A program made the translations under genes and the position numbers. Of a stretch of DNA of 64,000 nucleotides, positions 44,750 through 57,450 are shown piece after piece. Below the pieces are notes generated by a model, which searched no databases, was not told the DNA's origin, and saw only the letters and a list, made by a program, of their open reading frames with translations. How positions within the stretch are numbered: the first letter of the stretch is position 1; every line of letters starts with the position of its first letter. This DNA is from Laburnicola sp. R22_1 (lineage: Eukaryota > Ascomycota > Dothideomycetes > Pleosporales > Didymosphaeriaceae), in contig JACONQ010000003.1 of assembly GCA_014281115.1 (NCBI GenBank), forward strand, positions 2,170,001 through 2,234,000, in the 5' to 3' direction.

Positions 44750-45536
44750 ATATATTACTATACTATAGTTTAAAGTGAAGAAAAAAGTATAAAATCGTAC
44801 TAGGACTATAATACTATAACTATTATTTTCCTCTACTATTATCTCCCTCTACTATTATCTCTAGAAATTGGTAAAAGAAATAGCTATTATATTAGTAGAG
44901 TTATACTACTTATAAGATATATATTAGGTAAAAGCTTATATATACTATAAGTATACTAATACTTTACTTTTATATTAAAGTTAACTTTAAGACTTTTACT
45001 ACTATAATGTTACTTTCTACTATCTTTCTAGGCCCTAGTACTAATACTAATACTAATACTAATACTACTATTAATATTATCTAAAAGTACGCTCTAATAA
45101 TCTATTTACTTAACATTACTAGATATATACTAGAATACTACTTTATTTAGAGTATTATTAGTAAACAGTACAAAATTTATTTTACTCTATATAATATAGT
45201 TCTAGTATACTAATTAAACTAGTAATAAATTAATAACTATAGGCGTAATATGGCGTTAATTAAACCTACCTAGAAGTAGAACGACAAAGGCTCTTATCTT
45301 AAGTAATATAACGAAAAACGCAAAGCCCTCTGCTTAGTAATTAGAGAAGGCCTAAAAGGTAATAATAAAAATAGGCGTAATAATAGATATATAAAGTTCC
45401 TATTATAGATTTTTATATTACTACTAGTTAGAAAGGTAGTAATATAGAGTAAAAGTAAGAGAAAAAATTTATTAATAAGTTACTAAGAAAAGAAAGTGTT
45501 ATATAAATATAGTAAATTATTATAATTATTATTATT
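44750..45536 (+). repeat. R3 copy A, with SINE S6 inside
   Basis: Matches 61,650-62,230 over about 600 bp: TATTACTATACTATAGTTTA, AATCGTACTAG, TATATTAAAGTTAACTTT, CTAGGCCCTAGTACTAATACTA. A (CTAATA)n run at 45,040-45,066 is longer here than in copy B. No coding frame was recognised. Confidence 0.65.
45251..45370 (+). mobile_element. SINE-like insert S6
   Basis: 120 bp starting TGGCGTTAATTAAACC and ending in an A-rich tail, between exact 12-bp repeats ATAGGCGTAATA (45,239-45,250 and 45,371-45,382). This is the cleanest target duplication of the family. The R3 copy at 61,650 has no insert here. Confidence 0.85.
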
Positions 45537-45606
45537 AAATAGATACTCTATAGCTAGCTATATAGACATTAATATCTAATACTCTATATTAGTAAGTGTA
45601 GAGGGT
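45537..45606 (+). repeat. R5 copy A, left part
   Basis: Left 70 bp of R5 (AGATACTCTATAGCTAGC), cut by copia-2. The last five bases, AGGGT (45,602-45,606), are the target duplication. The uninterrupted equivalent is 60,287-60,356. Confidence 0.75.
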
Positions 45607-45768
45607 TGTTAGATTAGAGCCTTGTTGCTGAACGAGGGCACGTAGTTAGCTCCACCCTCTAAATTAGACCTGGAGCTAATAAGTCACAGAACACACAATA
45701 CAACTGTTTATCCATCTTATCTATTAGATCCCCCATCTCATAAGCTCATATAGTGCTTAAATCTAATA
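45607..45768 (+). repeat. copia-2 5' LTR
   Basis: 162 bp from TGTTAGATTAGAGCC to AAATCTAATA (TCTAACA before RIP, as in copia-1). It contains CACAGAACACACAATACAAC. The start TGTTAGATT is shared with the copia-1 LTR, so copia-1 and copia-2 are related families. Confidence 0.93.
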
Positions 45769-45809
45769 ATTAAGAGTCTTACTACCTTAATTAACTCTAA
45801 GAAAAGATA

Positions 45810-48800
45810 ATGTCGCTGTTAACGCTCCGCGACTTAACAATTGTGTTAACTAATTACACTAACTATATACTATAGCTGCTATAGCTAAAAGCGCAATGCG
45901 AGCCAATAGATATATAGCTTATTATTAATCTAGATGGAGCCAAACTCTCACGCAAAAAGCCAAGATCGCTATTATCGCTAGAAATAGCAAGTTACTAGCC
46001 AATTATCCGCGTAAACAACAACAATTAATAAAACCCTCTAACGCGCCCATTAGAGCTATTAAATTCAGGCCTTAAGGCATATAAGGAGGATATTAAATTC
46101 TGTAAGATACAGCTTAAGGACTACAAGATTAAGGACAAGAAATACTAAGAGAAGAGAATAAGTCTTAAGAAAGTAGTTATCTATATCTAATTAACTATAT
46201 CGCAATACCTGTAATATAATTGCTGTAAGCCTAAAGAGTAGATCTAGCAATAAATTAAATCTCTAACGCAGACAGTAGGCGTTAATAAAGAAGACAAGTA
46301 GGATAGGGCGAGAGCGCGATACCTACAGGCTCTTAAGCCAATAAGATAACTCTTAAACTAGGATACCTAGCTAACTAAGTATAATTAGGCAGCTATAGAA
46401 GCAGAGATAAACAATATCGCCAAAGTATAATTAATCTATAATACTATAAAGGACTTCCTAACTACGATTATAAAGGCTGCCCCTACCTAGGACGTGTCCT
46501 TTTAAGAAACTAGACGCCAAGACGTAGATATAATAAGAAAGAAGATAATAAAACGCTTCTAAGAATATATAGCAATACTCTACCTAATTAAGGGCAAACA
46601 GCATAAGGGCGCCTTTGCTGCTAGTAAGCCATTTCTTGCTACTAGTAGTGCATCCACCCTAGGCACTAATAGGGACGCCTCTTATACTGCCGAAGACGCG
46701 CCATCTTCCACAAATAACTAACGTGGACAGGGGAGACCTTAATAAAAATAATCCTTTAGTCAAAGTACTATATCTAAGCAGTTCTTAATAGAGGATACAA
46801 TAATAGTTAAAGGTAGAAAATGCCCCACTTGTGAATAAAGGCATAGTCTAAAAGACTGCTTCTACGCATATCCGAAATATACACCAGAGTGGTTTAGGCC
46901 ACAACCTGACTTTATAGACATATTATAATACAGAATTAGAAATAATTTAGATCTATAAGAGGAGATAAGGAAGGTAAAGAGACTAAGGTCTCAAACCCCA
47001 CAAATTAAGAACTCACATATCCCTACTCCTAAGATTAATAATAATTAACTAGATAGACAGAAAATTTCTACTATCTAAGGCAGCTTTAATGCAGCATTAT
47101 ATTAATCCAATTCTACGAGCTACCCTCTATAATACTTCTTAATCCTTAATTTAGGCACCACCTGCCACATCGCGAACAACCTTAATTAATTTGTCTTATT
47201 TCGCCCTCTATCGCCTAGAGACTTTATATGGGCTAGAAATACACAAATATAGGTTAAAGGATATAGCACGGTTCACCTTAAACTAAAGGGCCCAGCTAGA
47301 CGGCGGATACTACGCCTTAACAATATGGCCTATTGCCTAGACCTTCTATGCAACCTAGTGTCTTTTAGAATACTATAGCGTTAAGGGCTATAGTAGGATA
47401 CTAAATTAGAACCTACAAGCCTAAAGCAAGTAGACAACACAGTTATTGCTAAGCTACAAGAGCTCTATAACTAATAGGTTCTAGAATATTAACTAGAACT
47501 AATAGAATAGGCAACCTTCTAGACCCACAGGATTACCTCACGCACTAAGAGATCCCCGCAAAAGGCAGACGCACTGCGATGGCATAAGCGACTAGGGCAT
47601 CTAGGCCCTAGTACTCTTAAGCACCTAGTGCAGCAACCTAAGAGGGTGCGGATCAAAGGCATCACTACAGTACAGTGCGACGCCTGCGGACGAGCCAAAT
47701 CCAAGAGGTTAATCCGCCAAACACCATAACTAATTAATAAAGGACTAGGAGAACGAGTCGCAATAGACTTCCACAGCTACAAGGATGGCAGCTTAACAAA
47801 AGAGAAGAGCCAAATACTAATCACTAATTAATACTTAGGACTAATGTGGGATTTCTACTTTAAGGACAATCGCACAGCTCGATTTATTATCTAAACTTTG
47901 GCCACTTTTATAAAGTTTATAAAGAACTAATTTAACCTTATAGTTAAGGTAATTAAAGCGGATAACGAAATATTTATAGTTAAACAAGAAGTTAATTAAT
48001 AGTGTATAGTCTAGGAGATTATAATTAAGCCTTTAGCACCTAATACACAAGTACAGAATGGGGGAGCTAAACACTTAGAAGGTGTAATAAAAGACAAAGC
48101 CTAGGCAATACCACTTAATGCTAACCTACTATAGGAGATATAGCTAGAGATTACCTAGTTAGCTATCTACCTCTATAATTAAACGCCAAACTATGCAACT
48201 TACTAGAGAACACTATATAAAGTCTTCTTTACAATAGTGGCCTTCTAGAATAGAGTGGTTACAGTACCACAAAAGCCAGATTAAACCTATCTTAAGGTAT
48301 ATAGGTGCAAAGCTTTTATAATAATAGATAATACCCACTATAGTAAGAGTAGGCTACAACGTCTTAACCTAAAGGCGTAGATTAGATATTTAGTAGGATA
48401 CCAATTCTCCAACATCTTTCGGATATAGATACCCTCACTTAGGGAAGTAATTAGTACCTAGGACGTAATATTTAACAAAGACAGCATCTTTAGCGGAAAG
48501 ACAAAGGACCTTATAGATAACCTTATACATAATACCCTTAAAGAGATCGCCGTATAGGTCCGATTAGTTAAACTACTATTTATAGCTAAACTAACTAAAT
48601 TAGAGACAGAGTTATTCTATAAAGATAAGATAATTTAAGATAACCTGCAGAATAAAGACTAGCCTAGATATTAACAAGGTAGGAAAGTGGACTATACTTA
48701 TTCCACTCCGCTAATTACACCACTACTAGTAACACTCCTTGCACAATCACTAGTAGAGAAAGACAAAGGGAAAGACTACTAACCCTTATTATTAACAATA

Positions 48801-50600
48801 TGCCCATGGGCTGTAGTATTTATAGCTGGCACTAAAGCGGCAAACGCAGAGAACTTTAATAGAAAAATATTAGATAAGGCGCAGTTAAAAAGATTGCTCT
48901 CTAAAGAATTAAAGCTATATAGAAGCTAGTTGCCTATGCTACCTTCCTAACGCAATAAGCTTAAAGAACATCCACTATGCGATATATTTAAGAAAGCTAA
49001 GAAACAGCACCTGAACAGTCACTAGGACATAAGATCCTAGACCGAGATACTAGCTAAAACAATTAAGCTAACTAGAGAACAGATCCTCGACTATATGTGG
49101 ATATACACCTATAAGTTTAATAAATATTACTAACTTAAGAAGTGTAAAGCACGCCTTATTATTTGTGGCGATTAATAGAGAAATATTACGTTATAAGATA
49201 CATATGCGACAACATTAGCCAGACAATTATTTCGCATACTTATGGCGATTACGGCGCGATTCAACCTAGAGCTCCTTTAATACAACGTTATGAATGCCTT
49301 TGTTTACGCGAAGATTGACCAAGATATATACATAAGGATGCCACAAGGCTATAACAAACCTAAGACAATCCTAAAGCTTAACAAGGCGCTATACAGACTC
49401 TAGATCTTACCACTACTCTAGTAGAGAGAGTTTACTTTAACACTGCGAGGCCTAGGCCTTATTAGTATACCCTATAAATCTTACTGTATAATTAAACAAG
49501 GCGTAATTATCTTCTTCTACGTAGATAATATTATTATTGCCTATAAATAGGAGAACAAACCCTAGGCTAAGCTAGTTATTAAGCAGCTATAAGAAAAGTA
49601 CACTCTTATAGAAGGAAAAGATCTCTAATAGTTTCTAGGGGTTGAGATTCTTAGAAACCGCCCATAATAAAAGATCTAGCTCTTACAAGCATTATATATT
49701 AACAAGATTACTAGGCTAGTTAATAACTAAAGCCTTAGGCATAATACTCTAATAAGTAGTATTAAGCTTACTATACAATTAGGCTTCGCTAGTCTATCTA
49801 AGATTAACAAATACTAACGCAAGGTTGAATTAATCTTATTCGCCGCAGTTACTACCTAGCCAGACACTGCTTTCGCGTCCTCCTAATTAGCACGATTTCT
49901 CACTAACCCTAGCAGCCAACATTAAGATGCCGCTAATTAAGTCCTACTATACCTCTAAGAAACACACATAAGGGCGTTACAGCTAGGTAGAGAAGATAGT
50001 TTTAAGGTAGTAAGCGATGCCTTGTTTGCGGACAATACACTAGACTAAAAAAGTTCTTAAGAATATATTATTAAACTATTTAGTGGGCTAATTATATAGA
50101 AAGCAAGTAAGCAAGATACTGTTACCACATCTACTACTAAAGCCGAGCTACTAGCCCTATTATAGGTAGCTAAGAAGGCACTGTTTACATCACGCCTACT
50201 TAATAAGCTCTAGGTTAAGCTCGCGGATTAAATAATTACTATTAAATGCGACAACTAGCAGATAATACAGCTTATCGCTAAGAAGACTACGCAGCTTAAT
50301 ACTAAACTCCACTATGTGGATATTTATAACTATTAGTTAAGGCAAGAGGTAGCGTAAGGAAGGATTAGGGTCACCTACACTTAGTCGAACAAAATAATAG
50401 CTAATAGGCTCACAAAGGCCCTTTCTGTTAACAAATAGAGTAAATTTCTAGATTAACTAGGACTTATTAATATGGCAGAGGATCTTAACAGAAAGGAGAT
50501 ACAAATTAACAAGCTAGAATAAAGAATAGAGGCTATTACTCTAGAATACAGGATGGCTACAAGGGGTCCAGCTTAAGGATAAGCCTAAGCTAAGGGGGTG
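45810..50600 (+). pseudogene. copia-2 Gag-Pol polyprotein relic
   Basis: Complete copia order on one strand. ATG 45,810 starts Gag (MSLLTLRDLTIVLTNYTNY, then LKAQCEPIDI). The zinc knuckle CPTCE.RHSLKDC is at 46,821-46,862. GAG-pre-integrase LRWHKRLGHLGP lies near 47,574, and integrase has VAIDFHSYKDG near 47,760 and IKADNE near 47,955. NGGAKHLEGVIKDKA near 48,058 has Lys at the expected catalytic Glu. RT starts MWIYTYKFN at 49,095, continues with YNVMNAFVYAKIDQDIY and FFYVDNIII near 49,512 (YVDD has become YVDN). RNase H has SDALFAD near 50,020 and TKAELLAL near 50,140. Stops are almost all TAG/TAA at Gln/Trp. Several catalytic losses are RIP-type G-to-A changes. Confidence 0.93.
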
Positions 50601-50763
50601 TGTTAGATTAGAGCCGTGTTGCCAAACAAGGGCACGTGGTCGGCTCCACCCTCTAAATTAGACCTGGAGCCAATAAGTCACAGAACACACAATACAACTG
50701 TTTATCCATCTTATCTATTAGACCCCCCATCTTAATAAGCTTAAATAGTGCTTAAATCTAATA
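50601..50763 (+). repeat. copia-2 3' LTR
   Basis: 163 bp, TGTTAGATTAGAGCCGTG to AAATCTAATA, after the purine tract. It differs from the 5' LTR by a handful of RIP-type substitutions and one small indel. Confidence 0.93.
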
Positions 50764-51010
50764 AGGGTATATAGGATAATTGTACAAGAAAAGAAAATAA
50801 TATAATAGAACTAACTTAGTATTAATTACTTAATTCTAAAGAGAGTACAAATAGAAAGGAGAAGATCCTATAGTGTATAGGCTATAGCACACAGGCATTA
50901 TATAATCCCTATATAATGCTATTATATAGCAATATTAAAATCTTAATACCCTTAGGTACCCTTACCTATATAGTGCATAGATACTAGCAACTTTTTATTT
51001 TAAAGTTACT
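50764..51010 (+). repeat. R5 copy A, right part
   Basis: Continues R5 after copia-2: AGGGTATATAGGATAATTG, AACTAACTTAGTATTAATTA, AAATAGAAAGGAGAAGATCC, then the palindromic part in fully RIP-converted form (CACGTG words have become TATATA). Confidence 0.7.
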
Positions 51011-52419
51011 ATTAGTAGTTTTTCCTTCCTTTGCACAAACTATCTACTTGCTAATATTTACCCTATTTATTTATTATTCCCCTATTTGTACGCCTCTTAC
51101 TCTAGCTAGTTTACTCTAGTTAATAGAAAAATTCTATTTAGTAATTATTTATTATACTATGCTACTATTTAATAAGGGCGTAATTAGGCTTATTAGTAGT
51201 AGAGTAGTAGTCTAGCTAATAGCAGTTAAGGGTAAGATTGCGCAGTTAATAATAAGATTATAGCAATATTATATTATTTATATAAAGTTCTTTTTGCTTA
51301 GTTTATTTCTTATATAATAAGTAGACCTATTTGTCTTATCAATTTAAGTAGTAATGTTAGGCAATTATGTAATATTAGATAAGAGGAAGATAAATACTAG
51401 TAAGAGGTAGAAATTAAAGCTCTAAATAGAAGGGAGAAATATATAGGATAGGCTTTCCTTCCTTTATCCTTCTCTCTTTTATCTTTTACTTTAAATATCT
51501 CTCTATACGTATCCTTTCTTCCTAGCTCTTTTCTCTCTTTTTTTCTTTATTAAGCTTATCCCCTATTTTATATAGTGCTAAACTATGCCTCTTATTATAT
51601 AATACCTAGTCTTTATATAGTGCTAACTTGCTATAAATAATAGCACTTATACTAGCTAGCAACTAAGATAACTTTTTAGTATTAATTTTATTATATATAA
51701 TCTTTTAGATAAAAGAACATATATTACTCTTTCTACTAGTTCTTATATAAACTATATATTCTTTTAGAATATCTCTATTAATATAAGTTCTCTTATTCCT
51801 TGCAGGTTTTACTTTTATATAGATGCTAACTTTAAAATAGACTTAGAAACTTAATATTGTATATATGCCTTTGCATAATAATAATATTATTCTTCTAGCT
51901 AGTACAAATCTATATCTCTAGGCTGCTAAAGTTATCTAGTGTAAAGGATATTTCTATGCGCTATTAGTCTAGTTACGCAGTTGCCTTAGGGACACTCTAT
52001 ACGCCTACCGCTATAGTAGTATAACTAGGTCTAGACCCTTTACTAAGTATTGTATAGTAGTAAACTTCTAGGTAGGATTATACAGTTCTTGCGTATAGTA
52101 GAGCTATAGTACTAGATGTAATTATTGTATCGAATAGCGCTAGATAGTAGAATAGACACTTTTAGATATTATCTATAAGTACTAAAATAAAGACTCCTCT
52201 CTAAATAAATATATACTATATCTCTTCTCTTTTAGGGCAAATAATTAGATAGGAAAAAGCGTATCTTTAAGTAATATATGCGTGACTTAAATAAAAAAGA
52301 CTTAAAGAATAGATAAATAATAAATATATTATATAAAAGAACTTACGCAGAAATCTTGCAGTACTATATAAAGGCTAGGAAGAACTTACGCAGGCAGGCT
52401 TAAGGCGGTCTACTAATAC
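51011..52419. other. Unidentified A+T-rich sequence
   Basis: No motif or repeat boundary that I can defend. Polypyrimidine stretches near 51,470-51,560 (CTTTCCTTCCTTTATCC) stand out. The segment 51,870-52,210 keeps more CG and could be decayed coding sequence of copia-4's 3' side, but nothing is readable. Confidence 0.4.
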
Positions 52420-55400
52420 TTTAATAGTAATTATTAAGGTATTACTAGAGATTAAGAACTCTAAAGCCTAGTTTAGGGCCTTCTTTATATAGGTATTAGT
52501 AGAGTTATTCTTTTTATTAATCTATCTAATCTTAGAAATCTTGCAGTACTTATACAATTTGCGGAGTATTATAATATTAATTATAAGACGCTTCTTATTT
52601 ATAGTTTTTAGGCGTATAAGGTAGTTATAGAGGGACCTTAAATCTATATAGACAACTATAGAAATTAATAGTAGACTAAGTATGCATATAATCTTCTAAA
52701 GAGTTATGTTAATAGCAATAGTATTATTAAACCCTCCCACTATACTATAGAGCTTACTAGTAAGAATGCTCCTTATTATTCTCTTACACTTAGTTAAATT
52801 CTAGTGTATAATATTTACTAGAATCTTAAAGTTGTTGCTATTACCTATATAATGCTTATTATCTAGAGTGATTAGAAATTCTAGCTATAAGCTTAGATCC
52901 TTATTATTAGCAAATAAGCTATTAGTAAAGATAAACAGCTTTGCGCAATAGAGATCTAATAGTATAAAGATAAGACTACACTTACTATTATTAATCTACT
53001 ATTAGATTTATGTATTTAATACCTTAATATCTTTATATAAGGATAATATAGTCTAAGTAGCAATAGACAAATTAAATACGGCTTCTAGTTAGCATATAAA
53101 TATAATATAGGCGCCTCTTACACGCTACTTTACATACCTCTACGTAGTATTTTTATCTTTTAGATTAATTATATAAAGGCCCTTTGCTTAACCTTTCTAT
53201 ATAAGAACTATAGTATTATATATAAGCTAAATTCTTCTACTATTAAACTTAATAGATTAGTCCTTAGCAAGAATAGTCTTATCCTTTGCATAGAAGGCTA
53301 CTTTTCTTAGCTCTTCTTCTTCTCTTTATGCGAAGTTCTTATTAATAATACTAAGGGTATTTTCTATCTAAAGGCTAGTAATTCTAAAGATATATTCTCC
53401 TTTATTAGTAATAAGTAAATATAGGTTATATAATAAAGTCTTTATGCTAGCTGTCTCTTTATAGTAGTTATAGTAGGTCTTAAACTAGTAAAGATCTAAT
53501 TTAGCTGCACTATAAAGTAGTTATATAATATAAAAGATTATATCTTATAAAAAGTTTATACGTAGTTATTTAGGTAGTCTAGTATAGAGCGTATAGTTTA
53601 GTTTATTATTAGACTAAATATAGGCCTAAGTAATATTTTATAGATTAAAATACAATCTATATATTACCTAAAGGCCTACTCCTAACGTAAGAAGTAGGCG
53701 CTAGCTTATTCTTCTCCTTATTAAAGTGGCTAGCAAACATAAGGCGAAATTTCTTATATAGTTAAGTAGTTTTGCCTTTAACTTCTATATAAGGCAGAGG
53801 TTAAACATTCTGCCCTTATACTTAAATAGATTAAAAAGAATAATCTTAAATATACTATTAGTAATAAGGGCGTCTATCTCTATATAGTTTAACTCTTTAA
53901 AAGGTGCTCTAGGTGTTGTAATTATACTTTTTATACAAAGCTTTAGAGATAGTTCCTAATTAGTTATCTCCTTTTAAAAAAGGAATATAGTATCCTTTCT
54001 TAGGTAGCCTCTTTTCCTCTTTTCTAAAGAATCCCTTTATATAGAGGCAATATTATCTACTTTATATAATAGTAGAGGAGTGTAATCTTTTTTATAATAG
54101 TATAGCTTAACCTATATATAGTAAAACTTTGCTAAACTATTTTCTAGGTTAAAAATTATATTTCTATTCTTAATATCCTTAATCCTATATAGGCCTATCA
54201 ATTTACCTTTCTCTCTCTAGACTATAGCCTTAAATTTAAGTAAGAGCTTAAGAACTTTATATATAGCTAATAGACTATTATAGATGTTTAGCGCATAATT
54301 AATATTAGTCTTATCTCTTTTCTTTTATAGTATTTTTATCGCTTTTTATATAGTATTCGCGTGTGTAATAATATTAGGCAATAGGGGAGAGTTTATACTA
54401 ATTCTAAAATATACGCTAAAGACTAGTAGTGTAGGTATAAGACTAATATAAAGAATACTTCGCGCACGTTCTGTACACAGTATAACGCTATAAGAAAAAG
54501 CTATAGGTGTGCTAAAAAACGCTATAAATTAAGGTAAAGCAATAAGACTACTTTAGTGACTGTTTAGGGACAGAGTATATACAAATTAGCCAGCCCTTTA
54601 TAGAGTTAATTATAAGCTGTACTATAGTCTATAGTCTATAGTACTAAAGTTAACAATAATAACATAACGCGGTTGCCTGTGCACAAAGTATAAAAATTCG
54701 CAACTAGATTAAGTGTTTATCTATCCACTATATAATACATTTTACTATTGCGTAAGACCTTAAGGTTATAATCTAAAATGCATAGCCATCCTTAATCTAA
54801 TAATGCGCTTTCTATAGGCTGAGTAGTTACGCGCCTATATATATACAACAAGCTAGATAATAATAATAATAAGACGTATAATAATAAGAAGTATAACCTA
54901 GATACTAATAACAGGTCTATATAGGATAGGTATTATAAAGTTTAGATGCCTGCTATTCTTATAGAATATATAGCGGCATAGTATAAGTTATGTAGCAAAT
55001 AGATTACTATAGCTAGTTTGTCTTATTACGGCGTCTAGCAATACTTAGGTACTCTAGAAACTATAGATTTTAACTTATAGCTTTGTCTCTACTAGTTTAG
55101 CTGCCTAGTGCTTAGCTATACTAGTAATTATTGTTACTAGAGCGCTTTTAGAAAATTAGAGGCGAGATTTATTTAAATCTAAGAGCGATAAAGTAAGAGT
55201 AATAGAGGAAAGGTTAAACACAACCTAAAATACTTAAGGTTTTGCTAAAATAAAAGAATATATAATAAGTAGTTATTAAAGGTATAGGGCATATATAAGT
55301 ACGCGCTTATACTATAGAATATCTATAGGTAATAGGTAGACTAAGGCTAGTAAAGTGTTAGGGTGCTATTTAGTGTTAGGAGTAGAGAGTACGCGCGCAA

Positions 55401-57130
55401 TTTATTATATATTATAGTACTAGTACTAGTAGGGTGTATATAAGTGTAGTAGGTTGTCTATTATCTAGGAAGATAGTAGGTAGGCGAGCAAGTTAGGAGT
55501 GTTATTATTATAAGTTATTATCTTTAAAGCTAGAGGGAGAAATAATAGTAAAACTTCAACACGCTTTAGGTCCTAGGGCTTAGCGCGTATATAATATAAC
55601 GTGATATTATATAATATTATATAGGCGCTAGTAACGCAATAAACAAACGTAGTAATTAAACGCAGTAGGACCACTTAAAAACCAAATAAGTGTAGACAGT
55701 TTATAGCTCTTGTCTAGGAGAGAGGTATAAGGCTATTTAGGCCTATAGTATTATTAATAGCTTTAATAGCTATTTAGAAAATATTCTTCTTATCTATATA
55801 GTCTTTTAGTTTAGCCTTAAGAATATTAAACGCTTTATAGAGAGGTGTGTACAAATACTTAACCTTTCCTATTACCTAATATACTTCTATAGGCATCTGC
55901 CTATAGCTTGCGCTAATAATTTTTGCGTAGTTTCTATACTTAATTAATATAAAGTTTATACTAGGGTTATATATAATATAGTTAGGTAGACCTTAGTAGA
56001 TATTAATCTAGTATTTATAAAGGGCTTCCTACGCATCTTATATAAATATTAATTTTTAAAATAATATAGCTTAAAATAATATATTTCTATTTATAATATG
56101 GAGTGCGTTTCTAGTTCTAATGCGTATAATATTAATGATAATCTTATAGTTAAAGTAGGTATTATCCTTAATAGTAAACTTAAAGTAACGTAGAGCTTAC
56201 TTATATAATTAGTAGTAGTAGTAAAACTTCTCAATTTTATTTAGTATAGTAGTATCTACTCTATAGCTAGTATTAGTAAGCATTTTCTAAAGTCTTTTTA
56301 TATAGAGATATCTAAATTATTAATAAAGGCAATAGAGTTTTTATTTAGTAAAGAAAGACATAGTTTCTTCCTTACTAATATTAAAAAGGGTGTTCCTATT
56401 TACGTATAATAGGTATAGTTATGCTGTCCTTTTATATAATAATATCTAGAATATTATTAAAGTAGGCACCTAGCTTATTAGTATCTGCTAGTAATAGTAG
56501 AAATAGTGGTAGAGTGTTTAGAATATAGTAGGTAACTATTCCTATTAGATTTATAATTTATATAGTTCCTAAAGATCCTTATAAGTTCTAACCTCTAAAG
56601 CTAATATTCGTATTACTAGGTATCTAATTAATCTTTATATAAGGGTTCTCTTATACGTATATCTTTAGCTATGCTTTACTAATAGTAGAAATTCTTACTA
56701 TATCTATATCCTATAGTTTACCTTAGTATATTATATAGTATTAATCTTTAAGAATAAACTATTCTATACACTCCTCTAGCTCTATTTATAAATGTGTTCG
56801 CTAGTTATATAGTAAAGATAGGCAGTAGTAATTAGGTGGGATACTTAATTATTACTATTCTTATTATTTTTACTTTGCTCCTCTTTTTATACAAAGTAGA
56901 TTTCTTATTATTATACTCTTTTATATCCTAAATATATGACTAAATAGTTTTGTATAAAGGCGTTTTATTATGATACTCTTTATAGAAGGTACTATACTAT
57001 CTTATTATATAGATACGCTTATTATATAGATAGTTAGCAAACTAATAATCTTTCTTATAGTATATAAAACATTTCTTTTATTGTATGCAAATATTATTTA
57101 ATTAGAATGTAAATTATAATAATAATAGTA
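52420..57130 (-). pseudogene. copia-4 Pol relic, interrupted by E6-3
   Basis: Minus-strand copia of a different subgroup. Zinc knuckle near 57,055-57,100 reads CFIYYKKDY, with two Cys changed to Tyr (RIP-type TGT to TAT). A protease-region block LADTNKLGAYFNNILDI lies near 56,430-56,490. Integrase at about 55,740-56,060 reads NYIIYNPSINFILIKYRNYAK, QMPIEVYQVIGKVEQY and IAIKAINNTIGLNSL. E6-3 (54,444-55,722) then interrupts, and the frame resumes with LIPTLLVFSVYFRI. RT N-terminus is at 53,640-53,960 (RISQRLLLT.G). RNase H near 52,440-52,650 reads VVYIDLRSLYNYLIRLKT, then KKRLIINIIILRKLYKY and NSTNTYIKKALNQAL. No LTRs identified. Confidence 0.75.
54444..55722 (+). mobile_element. E6-3, full-length E6 copy inside copia-4
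   Basis: 1279 bp. It interrupts copia-4 exactly between two halves of the phrase ...LIPTLLVF: AGGTATAAGAC (54,433-54,443) on the left and AGGTATAAGGC (55,723-55,733) on the right form an 11-bp target duplication with one RIP-type difference. It shares start (TATAACGCTATAAGAAAAAGC) and end (GCAGTAGGACCACTTAAAAA ... CTAGGAG) with E6-1. A short (AAT)n tract lies near 54,865. Confidence 0.8.
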
Positions 57131-57134
57131 TTAA

Positions 57135-57450
57135 ACATCTTTATTATATAGAGATTCTAACTAAGGTCGAGTCTGCACTATACATAGAGAGGAGTAAAAT
57201 AAAAGGCACTAAAATCTAGTACCTAGCACATAGTAGTAGTAATAATTTTGTTATTAACTTTCTTTATAGCAGCATTATTAATAGTAGTTAATAGATAGTC
57301 TACTATCTCGTATAACTAAGTTATATATTATTTCTTAACTAGTAGACTATTAGAGAGCTATAGTAAACTATAGAGTCGCACCTGCAATAGCAATGTAGGT
57401 GATAGAACGCTTAACTATAGTTTAGTTGTTGCATTTATAATCTAGTAGTA
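57135..57450 (-). repeat. R1 composite repeat, copy 3
   Basis: Complement of 2,388-2,690, including the outer part absent at 17,928 (CGCACCTGCAATAGCAATG near 57,380). It adjoins the copia-4 zinc-knuckle region at its left. Confidence 0.7.

Larger units (their letters stand above)
45607..50763 (+). mobile_element. copia-2, full-length Ty1/copia element, RIP-inactivated
   Basis: 5157 bp. The LTRs of 162 and 163 bp are nearly identical except for RIP-type C/T and G/A differences. The target duplication is AGGGT (45,602-45,606 and 50,764-50,768). The inserted-into repeat (R5) is present without insert at about 60,356. A purine tract AAGGGGGTG precedes the 3' LTR. The interior carries one Gag-Pol frame. 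Confidence 0.95.

Noticed and set aside
47519..47704. Minus-strand 61-codon frame within copia-2
   Set aside because: Antisense to the GAG-pre-integrase region of copia-2.
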